Shown: piece after piece, positions 10,032 through 19,203 of the stretch | Layout: every line of letters starts with the position of its first letter | Numbering within the stretch: the first letter of the stretch is position 1 | Source of the DNA: Phytophthora colocasiae | Taxonomy: Eukaryota > Oomycota > Peronosporomycetes > Peronosporales > Peronosporaceae | DNA length: 64,000 nt | Assembly (NCBI GenBank): GCA_018806915.1 | Contig: JAGKQI010000034.1 | Location: 620,001 to 684,000 of the forward strand | Direction: 5' to 3' | Position numbers and translations under genes: made by a program | Notes under the pieces: generated by a model | Seen by the model: only the letters and a program-made list of their open reading frames with translations | Told to the model about the DNA's origin: nothing | The model's database searches: none

Positions 10032-10491
10032 TGTAACGGGGTTACACGTACAAGTGGTTGTACCACTTGTAACTCTAACAGTTAGGATAACTGTTAGAGG
10101 TTGGAAATGGGCCTCAAACCTTGGTGTGCTGTACACACCAAAGGATACATGGGCGAACCACATTATTGGATGGTTCGTGTATATTTGTGCATATTATTGG
10201 TAGAAAGTAACGGATTTCTACCAATCACTGAGCAGAGTTTCTGCCAACCACACGTTGGCAGACCCTTTAGAAATAGATAACAAACAGTTTTAGGAGGTCC
10301 ATAATTGGCTTATGCCAAATTCAATAACAGTTCTCATTTTACGGTATTTTGCAGTTTAATTTAGTTATATTTGATTTAATTATACTTATTTAAATAAGTA
10401 TACTTAAATTAAGTCTATTCTAATTGCACGCTTCCTCATATACCTAAGCGCGCGTGTACGCCACCTAATAGGTCTAGGTAGACCTATTACA
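10032..10491 (+). mobile_element. LTR built largely from consecutive hairpins
   Basis: It begins TGTAACGGGGTTACA and ends CTATTACA, so its ends are short inverted repeats with TG...CA. Two bases later TGGTAGCACTTTGTAG resembles the primer site of the nested gypsy element. Perfect hairpins were found at 10032-10046, 10049-10071, 10073-10099, 10121-10141, 10154-10177, 10196-10225, 10240-10262, 10381-10402 and 10466-10489, with arms of 6-12 bp. The first 220 bases are repeated in inverted orientation at 1-220. It may be a solo LTR or the 5' LTR of a truncated element. Confidence 0.8.
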
Positions 10492-10540
10492 CCTGGTAGC
10501 ACTTTGTAGTCCGTCCCACGACCGACTGCTGTTCGTTCGT

Positions 10541-10945
10541 ATGGAGTCATACGAACGCGGGGTAGAGAACTCCCCAATGGATGAGGGATCCACTGGGACC
10601 CCTCAAATGTCCGTGACGCGCACGGACTGCGCCCACCTGTCTGATCCAGAGTGGGAAGCTCTCCAAAGACTTTCACAAGTCATTGGAGAGGCAGCGGTAG
10701 CTACGATGCTTCGTACGCTATCGCCGACAGAGCAACACGGTGTTGCTCTGGGGTACATTGTTAAGGAGCAACGAGATGTTGCTGCCTCGGTAGCTTCCCC
10801 TAAGCCACGCGTGGACACGTATGTGCGTCCGGGCCCCGGACGCACATACGTGTATTCGACCTCCAGGCCGGTAGGGCGCTTCGACGTCCAGCCCTCTTTT
10901 CGTAGCTCCGCCCAGCGCAACCGGAATCCCGACATGTTCCCGCTT
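10541..10945 (+). pseudogene. Truncated gag start downstream of the hairpin LTR
   Basis: An ATG at 10541, about 50 bases after the LTR, opens a frame containing LSDPEWEALQRLSQVIGEAA and TEQHGVALGYIVKEQRDVAA. I take it as the N-terminal part of a retroelement gag because of its place after an LTR and primer site. Recognisable element sequence stops near 10945. The ATG lies inside a perfect hairpin (10534-10557), and the frame crosses a 39-bp perfect palindrome (10815-10853), so the peptide there reads TYVRPGPGRTYV on both strands. Confidence 0.55.
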
Positions 10946-11289
10946 CACTGCAAATTTTCAAATGAGACGCGAATGAGTGGTTTACAGACGTTTCCTCTAC
11001 TTTCTAATCGGTACCTTTGCATGCTTCCCGTTACCTTCATCAGCTAATATTTTGAAAATGCATCCCATGCACACTATCCCAGCGTTTTTGCATGTAAATC
11101 CACGTCTACGTACATGACACCTTACCCTAGTTGCCTGTAAATTTGTAAACGGCCATACAACATCTAAGTTAAAAATACTTAACCTGTATTAGACACGATA
11201 AGAACGCCGCCTTATCGTGGCTAATACAGGCCTTCGGGCTGGGGGTTAAGGGGTTAATCGTTCGAGCAGCTCCCCAACCAACGCCAAAG
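10946..11289. other. Taxilin upstream region with a near-perfect inverted repeat
   Basis: No gene was seen. It contains an inverted repeat of 20-bp arms (11183-11202 and 11211-11230) with one mismatch and an 8-base loop. An outer pair, CTTAACC and GGTTAAG, lies around it. The repeat ends 59 bases before the taxilin ATG, so it is in the promoter or 5' UTR. Confidence 0.7.
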
Positions 11290-12927
11290 ATGTCCGAAGA
11301 GCAGACGCGCACCATGGAGACGCCGAGCCTGGAGCTTAAGCAGTTTGGTCGTGAGACGAAGAATCTCAAGCACAAGCACAAGAGCAAGCGTGGAAGCAAA
11401 GGTGACGCCGCCTCCAGCTCCAAAGGAGCAGAACTCAAGCGTTCGCCATCGTCCGCAGCGTCTCCTGGCCGCCACCACGTGCACTCTAAGCGCAACTCCA
11501 AGGCCAATCGGGAGGACGCGCTACGGGAGCTGCTAGCTGGGAAGATTGCGGAGATCGAAGTGGGTGGAGACGAGAATCTGGAGGCGCCGATCGATCTGTC
11601 GGGCATTTACCAGGACGAGACGTTATCAGCGCAACTAAAGGACAAGGTTGAGGCACTGAAGGGGAACGAAGACATGTCCAATGAAGAGAAAATGGTCACG
11701 CTAGTCAATAGTATTGGCCAGGCGGTAAGTATGCAGCTAGAAGAGGAGGAACTAGTGTTGGAAACTGACGAGAGCGATTAAAATGACTGCAGAGTGAGCA
11801 GTTAGAACTGATGCAGAAAAAGATCGGAGAGCTGAACGCCAAGTGCATTCTACTCAAACAGCGCAAGAGTGCAGGTATGTAAGAGTTTGCTGCTACAGTT
11901 GGTAGTTGGATCTTGCTCAAGTGTATTGTTGGCGATATAGTGAGTACGGAACTGGTGAAGACGAACACGTCGAAGAGCAAGCTGGAACAACTCTGTCGGG
12001 AACTGCAGAAGCAGAATAAGCTCATTGTGGCACGTTATGGGTGAAGTATTGATGCATTGTCGAGTTTAGTTGACGTCTGAGTTGTTCTTCTGCAGAGCGA
12101 GAGCCGTCGTATCGCCGATGAAGAGGACCAGAAGAGGTGTGGACTTCTGTCATGAAAAGACTGTGTATTGCTCTGTTTGGTGTTGACAAAACCTTGACTG
12201 TCACTTGTAGACGCGATCTCTCCGCCCAGTTCCAAAAGACTATCGAAGAAGTGAGTGCTAAAATGGACAAGCAAGGCCAGGACTATGTGGCTTCGTTGAA
12301 AGATAACGAGAAGTAAGTCCACCAACAAGCAAACCGTATAACACCAAACTGATGCTTTCCGTTGCTGAAATGTACAGCCTCCAGCAGAAACTGAAGACAT
12401 TTCTCGAGCAATACACGGCACGTGAAGAGCATTTCCAGCGGCAATTGGAGGCAAAAGATCTGACAGTTCAACTAGCGGAAACGAAGCTCCAACATCAAGT
12501 AGAACTCACCACTCGTGAGGCGGAGAAGGTGAAGATCACTCTTGACAAGGCAAAGGAGTTTTCGGATCGTGAGGTTCAATTGCAAGCCCAGCTCAATTCG
12601 TACTCGGAGAAGTTTGACGTCGTACAGGAAACGCTAACGAAGAGCAATCAAATGTTCACTACCTTCCGTGAAGAGATGGACAAGATGGCAAAGACGACCA
12701 AGAAGCTAGAGAAGGAGAACCTGGCCCTGAGGAAGAAATGTGCTGAATATGACAGCGGTGCGATTGCTTCAATCCAAGAGAAGGTGACGTCAGCTGAGGA
12801 GACGATCAAGCTTCAGGAAAAGGTGAAGAAGCTGGAGAGTCTCTGTCGTCACCTCCAAGCCGAGCGCAATAGCATCCGACAGGCTCAGCAAGTTCAAACC
12901 ACTGGGGCTGCCACCGAGTCGGCTTGA
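11290..12927 (+). CDS. TXLN: Taxilin family coiled-coil protein
   Basis: Taxilins are long coiled-coil proteins that bind syntaxins and nascent polypeptide-associated complex. In flagellates a taxilin is linked to flagella. Exons 11290-11724, 11793-11874, 11941-12026, 12096-12136, 12211-12312 and 12378-12927 sum to 431 residues. The fourth intron start (GTGGCA at 12027) is a weak donor. The N-terminus is basic and Ser-rich. The family core is clear: LEQLCRELQKQNKLI, RDLSAQFQKTIEEV, EQYTAREEHFQRQL, FTTFREEMDKMAKTTKKLEK and KKLESLCRHLQAERN. It lies next to the transposon block and upstream of flagellar genes on the same strand. Confidence 0.88.
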
Positions 12928-13057
12928 TCGAATGACTTGTATAGCACTCGTGTACATGCATGCAAGACCAAATTTAGTGGGTCGAGCCAAGACTTGTCGA
13001 CGGTAATAGATCCTGTCTCTTATGCTGCTTACCTGCTATTTCCTTGTGTTCCAGACG

Positions 13058-13981
13058 ATGAAAGCTGCTTCATGTAACGAGGGTGCATCGAATGTCCCAG
13101 CAATGAGCTTTATGCACGCAAAAAAGTGCATTGGCGACAAGGATTCACCAATCAACTATTCCTTCGAGGAGCGTGTGTTTTGTCCAGGCGATACTGCATC
13201 CAACAAGGCGGTAGCGAAGTTGGAGGTCATGGAAATGCTTCGTTCGCGGATTCTTTCATCGGAGAAGCCGCAATGGGATCAATCAACTTCCAACTGGGAT
13301 AACATGCAGATGAATGGCAAGTGCTACAAGCGAACTAACATCAACGCAGAGGTAACTTACTTGTCTCTCTTTTCTGCTGCTGACAGAACTGTAGAACTAA
13401 TCTAATGAATTTGCAGCGGAATCGTGCGCACATGTTCAGGTACAACTTCCGGGCCGAGAAGCTTCCAAAGAAGAACCCGACGCTCAAACCGAAAACGAAC
13501 CGCTTCAACACTGGTATCCTGGAAGTGGCTCTCAAGGGCGAGTATGCAGGTGAAGCATTTGGTAACGAACGCGTGATGAAAGTACGTTCACTTTCGTACT
13601 AAAAATCTGTAAGGGTGTGTGTTAATTTTGATGGTTTATGTAGGGAATCGCCAAGTGCACGGAGGAGCTACCGAACCACCCAAACCTGTACAATACCAAG
13701 CCTTGGAACCAGTCGGTCGAGCTAACCAAGGATCTTCGGAAGGAACATGTACGTGGAGTTGCTTCAACGTAGTGCTGTATGTTCGCTGACTGCGAGCTAT
13801 CTCATCTTTGCAGTTTGTAGCACTGGAATCCGCACGACAGACCAACAGTGAAAAGTGGCGGCGCAAGGTCGGCGAGAAAAAAAACTACAAGAGTCCGGAG
13901 CAGCTTTCGAAAGAGCTCTCAGAACGTAAACGTCTGGAGAAGAAGGAACTTGTAGCTGCCAAAACTAACCAGTCTCACTAA
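13058..13981 (+). CDS. Hypothetical protein, about 243 residues
   Basis: I do not recognise this protein. Exons 13058-13351, 13417-13581, 13644-13748 and 13814-13981 join in frame with GT...AG introns of 62-65 bp. The ATG at 13058 follows a probable 5' UTR intron ending CCAG at 13054. The protein is hydrophilic and basic, without signal or membrane segments. Notable strings are HAKKCIGDKDSPINYSFEER, NRFNTGILEVALKGEY and LPNHPNLYNTKPWNQSV. Trp and Asn are frequent and the C-terminus is Lys-rich. It sits 70 bases before the axonemal dynein gene, so a flagellar role is possible but is only inferred from position. Confidence 0.75.
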
Positions 13982-14051
13982 ATGCAATCTATCAATCCCG
14001 TTTTCCACCTTGCTATTAACCGTCGCGACTTCTAGCTCACATTTGTCCGAA

Positions 14052-14926
14052 ATGGCAACGCCAACTCCTCCCGAATCCCTTGTGCAGTATGGTGAGCCGA
14101 TCTTCACGGGGGAGACGCTGGACCCGCCTAAGAGGGCCCCGGGGGTTGTGAACGCAGGATCTTCCTCCAATTCGATCACCGCCGCGACTGTCGTGGCAGC
14201 GTCTGAATCTACTGGACCCCCCGCCGGCAAAAACTCCGATGGGGTTGCACGAATTGAAGATATTCTAAATGCCGTTCTACCTCCGCAGTACGCTATCTCC
14301 CTATCATTCTTGATTCTTGATCCTGTTGATCTATTAACCTTGACTCTACTACTAGAATGTGGTCCGAAGAAAACTCGGGTTTCTGGCTTCGATACGCTTC
14401 CAGCGTACCCTCGACTCGGTTCGATGTACTGAAACTGCAGGAAGCTCTTGATGCCAAATTACTACAGCGACAGGCTCGTGAAAGTGGTATTTGTCCCGTT
14501 CGAGAGGATCTTTATGCTCAAGCTTTCGATGAGCTCATCCGGGAAGTGACATTGAACTGTCCCGAGCGAGGGCTTTTGCTGCTTCGTGTACGTGATGAGC
14601 TTCACCTCACGACAGATGCCTACAAAACGCTCTACGACTCGAGTCTGACCTTCGGGGTACGGAAACAACTACAAGCTGAAGATGGCATGGGCGACTTGGC
14701 CGAACAGATTGCCAACCTTCAACGTGAGAAGGAGGAGGGTGAGAGCAAAGTGGCTGAGCTCACCAACAAGCTCGAGGTCATTGAGAAGCGAGCAGCAGAA
14801 CGGAAGGCACTTCAGGAGAAGAAGTTCAAGGAGGAGCTGGACTTCCTTAAGTATCAAGGTCAACATCTCGATGCCTTCCTCAAGTCTGCTGGAGGTGGCA
14901 CTACTGGTGTTTCTGCGGCCAAGTAA
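14052..14926 (+). CDS. DNALI1: Axonemal dynein light intermediate chain (p28 type)
   Basis: This is the p28 light chain of single-headed inner-arm dyneins, a component of motile axonemes. Exons 14052-14287 and 14356-14926 give 268 residues, near the usual 250-260. Family hallmarks are unmistakable: RIEDILNAVLPP, QARESGICPVREDLYAQAFD, ELIREVTLNCPERGLLLLRV and RDELHLTTDAYKTLYDSS, followed by a coiled coil to the C-terminus. The first 70 residues are a disordered Pro/Ser-rich leader. An ATG at 14010 in the same frame is possible but less likely. It converges with CFAP91, the stop codons about 100 bases apart. Confidence 0.95.
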
Positions 14927-15024
14927 GTGCATGTACATGTAGGCAGTGTACTACCACACAAGGTGAAAAACAAGAGTTCGAAATTGATAAACCCTACTCG
15001 ACCAGCGTCTTGAACTACCTCGTC

Positions 15025-17180
15025 TTAGGATGCATCTTCCGCTGGACCTGGCTTCGGTCGACTCATACCAGTAGCCATTTCAGTGAGAAGCACGTGTGCT
15101 GCCGTTAGATATTTCTTCTGTTGCTCGGCCACTTGACGACGCACATGCTGTCGCTGTACGTGAGGCAACAAGAAACTTGCTACCAGCTCACGAACTACTG
15201 TTTCGTCACTATCCAGCTCATCTTCAAGCTGCAGTACAATCCCATCCACACCAGCGCGTACATGTAGTTCGTGGAGTGCTTGGGAATGAGACTGCTCCAG
15301 CACAATCTCCTCCAGCACATCGTTCACGAAGTCGCGTGATGTCTCCTGGTGGACCTGCATCACACGGCGGAAGACTTCGTCCTCACGCTCTCGTAACAAG
15401 TCTTCGGCTTGTCGTCGCCCACCTTCTTCTACTTCGCGCACGCGCCGCTGTTCATCTGCCTTGACCACAAATGCACGCATCTTGGCCACTTCACGAGACC
15501 GAGAAAGTTCTTTTGACAAGAAGTCGAGCATCTCCGAGACCACTTCGCCCTCCACGCGCGTCTTCGCTGCAGTTTCCACACGATCGATCCCCTCAGTGCC
15601 AGATCCCTGCAGGAGTTCAAACTCGTGGCGACGTTGCAGTGCCAGTTGCTCGTCGGCTGCACGCAGTTCAGCGATAAGCTCAGCACGTCTCTCTTTCCCG
15701 TCAAACATCATGTTTTGAACAGCACGGCCACGTAGCAGCTTCTGCAGTAAGCGAACTGCGTCCTCCAGCTCGTGTTCATGCGAATCTGCAATGTGAGCAA
15801 GAGCGTAATCAGGTGTGGGCGGCCGGACAAGCTGTTGTTGTTTCTGACTAGTCCGTCGTGTAAGTGGACTGCTCATATTCTGACGAGATTGTCCATGCAC
15901 TCCTTCTCCAGTTTTGTCGTTCTGCTCCTTGCTCTTCTTAATGATGGACTCCATCTTCAGTAGGTGAGCCTCAACTGCAGCTTGCTTCCTGTCCTTAGCC
16001 GTACGTCCACTCTTTTCTCGAGGTTTGTACTGGCCTGCAGCAGGCAGTAGCATTCGTGCTGGCACGGCACTTTCAAGCTCGCGCAAGCTATCAAGCTGGA
16101 GGAACTGAGGTTTACCAATACCCAATTCACGAACGTCCGTTTTGCCAGCTTTGCCATCGCGAGTGATAGGAGCGTACACTTGTGAGCCAAAGTTGGCGTA
16201 CTCAGCAATGATGTCACGCCCTCGGTCAGGCTTGGATGCGCCAAATCCACGCTCCTGCTGTCTCTGAGCTCGTTTCTTCGTCAACTTACGTAACGCTGCC
16301 ACACTCTCTTGCTGAATGGCTTCAAGCGCATTCTCCTTTTCATGCAGAAGCCTCTGGCGAACCGCTTCAAGCCGTTGCTCGGAGAGAAACGCGTTTTCCT
16401 TCTCGCGCTCTGCAAGCGCTTGTTCCAGCAAAGCTACTCGTTGATCATGGAAAGCGTCGATCTCGGCTTCGCGGAACGCCCATTCGCGGGTTTCTTGAGC
16501 TTCTAGCATAGCTTTACGCAGCAGGAAGCTGGCTTCGTCAGTCATGGGCGGCAGTGACGCCTCGAACGCACGCTTCTTCCGGTTACGCTCAATGAGCTCC
16601 AGTTCAGCCTGTCCAACTGGTAGTTGTTTTCGAGCATGGCTTAGTCCAGTAAGTGTTGCTATCTCGGGTGTCACTCCGGTAGCAGTCTTCTGGACGGTGT
16701 AGTCGGGCGTGTACGGATCGGTTTGCGCCTCTGAGTCTCGATAAGCTGTTTGGATACCCACTGACCGCGTGTTCCCATCGACTAATGGAGCAGCGACGTA
16801 GTTGGAGGTCGAAGCTTTCACATCTTGACGTTTGACTGGGGAACTTGAAGCTGCTGCGTATACTGGAGCTAGCAACACTTCCGGTGGTTCCGCTTGTAAG
16901 TGAGGCAGCACTGGTCTTCGATGAAACTTGACTCGTTCGCTACCGCTGACGAGATGACTGCCTTCTGCTGGGTTCTGGTTGTTATGGCTACTGCTTGTCT
17001 TCGCAGGCTTTGAAGATGCTCGATATACCCCTTTGCGGAATGAACCGCCTGAATTCGACACAGTATAAACGGTATCTGCAGAGATTGACGTTAGCTATGT
17101 ACACCATCACAGATGCGCCAGGAGACAAGAGACTCACCGTAGACGGGATCCAGCGCCCGGGATGGCGCTGTCCGCGACAT
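15025..17180 (-). CDS. CFAP91: CFAP91 (MAATS1/FAP91), radial-spoke-base protein
   Basis: CFAP91 belongs to the calmodulin- and spoke-associated complex that anchors radial spokes to doublet microtubules. Two exons, 17138-17180 (43 nt) and 15025-17075, encode 697 residues. The family N-terminal domain shows as TAYRDSEAQTDPYTPDY, LPVGQAELELIERNRKKRAF and EASLPPMTDEASFLLRKAML, then ANFGSQVYAPITRDG and AAVEAHLLKMESIIKKSK. The C-terminal half is rich in Arg/Glu helices. The short first exon ending at a GTGAGT donor supplies the start ATG. It lies tail to tail with DNALI1. Confidence 0.9.
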
Positions 17181-17403
17181 AATGTCCGATGAACTCGCCT
17201 GTTGCTTTGCAAGATCGACCCGTCGCAAATTCAAGGCCCAACACGCACACTAAAAAACCGTTTTCATCGCAGTAAATAATAGCTTTTCGTGAGCAGGAAC
17301 AACATGATCGGCAGCGCCTTGTTCATTTTCACAGCAGCTCTCCACACCACACTACTCACATAGTTGGAAAACACCAGAATTTGCCCTGAACTGCTTCGTC
17401 GTT

Positions 17404-18879
17404 CTACGATGACACACTCTTGGCGAACTGGAGTGCGAGCTTCTTGGAGTGGGTCACGCAGTCAGCCAGCCCAATACCGTAGAAGCTATTGCCGCCTAGA
17501 AACAGCCCCGGGGCGCTACGAGCCGCCTGCTTTTCAATCCGATTCAGCGTTTGGGCAAAACCCACGTGATACTGCGGAATTCCATTCGTCATGGCCATGG
17601 CACGAATGTAGTCTGGTTTTTGAGTGATACCGAGGTGGCGCTGTATGGCGTCCAGGGCGTTTCGCTCAAGTTCTCCTTTGGGCAGTGAAGCCACCTCGCG
17701 GAAGTGGGCGCCACCGCTCATGACACTCAACCGAGTCTGCATCTTTCCCTCGGCATTCTGTACAGGGAAAGTGTTGGAATCAAACACGACACCAAGCACC
17801 TTCTCACGCTCTGCAGTGGGGATCAGATACCCGAAGCCGTCGGTGGTCAGTACGTTGTCATTGTATCCGACGTGCACCATGCCCATGTCCACAAACTTGA
17901 TCTCGTTTAGAGCTTCAGCCAAGCCAGGAGCTGATTCCTTCACTGCTGGGGCCAGGTAGCACGCTGGGATCGTAGAGAAAACATGTGAAGCCTTAATGGG
18001 CTCCAGGATCTCTCCAGATTTTGGGTTCTTGCTCTCCACGATGAAACTGGGTCCCTTAGTCGATCCGTTGTTGTGTCCATGAACCTCCAGCCTCGTCACT
18101 CTCGTGTTGAGCTGTAGCTGTGCCATTGGATCATTCGTGATGCTGTCCGCTAGTGCGTCCATGAGTGTAGTCATGCCATCCGTAAAGCTCACACTGACGG
18201 ACTTTTCGTGCTTCTTAACAAAGTCCGACTTCTTAGTGCCATCCAGCAGCGTATCGTCGCCCTTCAATCCCCCAAGCAGCATGCCCTTCACCACAGATCC
18301 ATGTTTCCTCTCAAGATCCACCAACATGGCAAAACACGAGCGCATTGAGAGCTTCCTGATATCTCCACCAAAAATGCCAGAGGCCATGGGATCCAGCAGT
18401 CTCTCAGCCACCACAGGACTGAACCTCCTAGCTGTAAAGTTGTATATCGACTCGTCTTCCATAGTCCCTGGCTTGACGAACAGCTCGTTCAGTGCTGCAC
18501 GTGCCACGGCCAGTGATAGCGGCCAGCGCAGAGCTTCCAGTATCGACGAGGGCACTTTTTCCACTTTGCCATTACGCAAAATGTAGCGCGCCTGAGCTGC
18601 CGGGTCCACCGCCTGCATTTGATTCTGCAATTGGAGTTGCTCTACCAGGCGCAACATTTCAGCTCCATTGCGCGACGGACGGAAGCCACGAGGCCCTTCC
18701 TCGAACAGGAATCCCTCGCGCTTGGCCGTGTGCACCCATCCACCGGAGATTGCGCTGGCGTCCAGCACGCGGATGCGCGTGGCGTCGGCAGCAGCCTTAG
18801 GAAGGGCCTGACGGAGGAAATAGGCCAGCGTTAAGCCCGAGATGCCGCCACCCAGCACCACCACTTCGCGTGCGGCCAT
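17404..18879 (-). CDS. PPOX: Protoporphyrinogen oxidase
   Basis: An FAD enzyme that oxidises protoporphyrinogen IX to protoporphyrin IX, the penultimate step of haem synthesis, usually on the mitochondrial inner membrane. It is a single exon of 491 residues, normal for the family. The dinucleotide-binding motif VVLGGGISGLTLAYFL is at residues 7-22, followed by DASAISGGWVHT. LLDPMASGIFGGD and the C-terminal GLFLGGNSFYGIGLADCV are typical. There is no long targeting peptide, which fits mitochondrial PPOX proteins with internal signals. It is one of the few intronless genes here. Confidence 0.95.
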   Translation of the reverse strand: MAAREVVVLGGGISGLTLAYFLRQALPKAAADATRIRVLDASAISGGWVHTAKREGFLFEEGPRGFRPSRNGAEMLRLVEQLQLQNQMQAVDPAAQARYILRNGKVEKVPSSILEALRWPLSLAVARAALNELFVKPGTMEDESIYNFTARRFSPVVAERLLDPMASGIFGGDIRKLSMRSCFAMLVDLERKHGSVVKGMLLGGLKGDDTLLDGTKKSDFVKKHEKSVSVSFTDGMTTLMDALADSITNDPMAQLQLNTRVTRLEVHGHNNGSTKGPSFIVESKNPKSGEILEPIKASHVFSTIPACYLAPAVKESAPGLAEALNEIKFVDMGMVHVGYNDNVLTTDGFGYLIPTAEREKVLGVVFDSNTFPVQNAEGKMQTRLSVMSGGAHFREVASLPKGELERNALDAIQRHLGITQKPDYIRAMAMTNGIPQYHVGFAQTLNRIEKQAARSAPGLFLGGNSFYGIGLADCVTHSKKLALQFAKSVSS

Positions 18880-19203
18880 CGTCTCGTCACTACGTTGTTG
18901 CTTGGTGTCGAGATAAAGAATGGCAGATGTGAAGCGGACATATTTTCATGTACTGAATTAGATAGGTAAATCATTACAATCCACTGTTAATAGTTATATT
19001 GATCCTAACTTCCCTGTATTTTGTTGTAAAAGAAGATGTCATTTCGATCTAATATCAGTATATTTGGCCTACAGTTTGAAATTGTTCGATGCTGGTAGAA
19101 ATGCAGCAGTTCAACATGGATACGAAATGACACGGATTGGCTAATGCGGTTTTATATTTGACCAATCCTATTCAAGTTGAAGTGAATGAAATGCATGTGA
19201 TGT
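18880..19203. other. Intergenic region with inverted CCAAT boxes
   Basis: AT-rich region upstream of PPOX and downstream of the prominin-like gene. It contains GGATTGG (19134-19140) and CCAATCC (19162-19168), an inverted pair of CCAAT boxes 21 bases apart. No gene was seen. Confidence 0.5.

Noticed and set aside
1..10251. A 10-kb DNA transposon with 220-bp terminal inverted repeats
   Set aside because: The right copy continues beyond 220 bases to a TTACA end, followed by a primer-site-like sequence and a gag start, and the left copy cuts a transposase frame. Two inverted LTRs explain this better.
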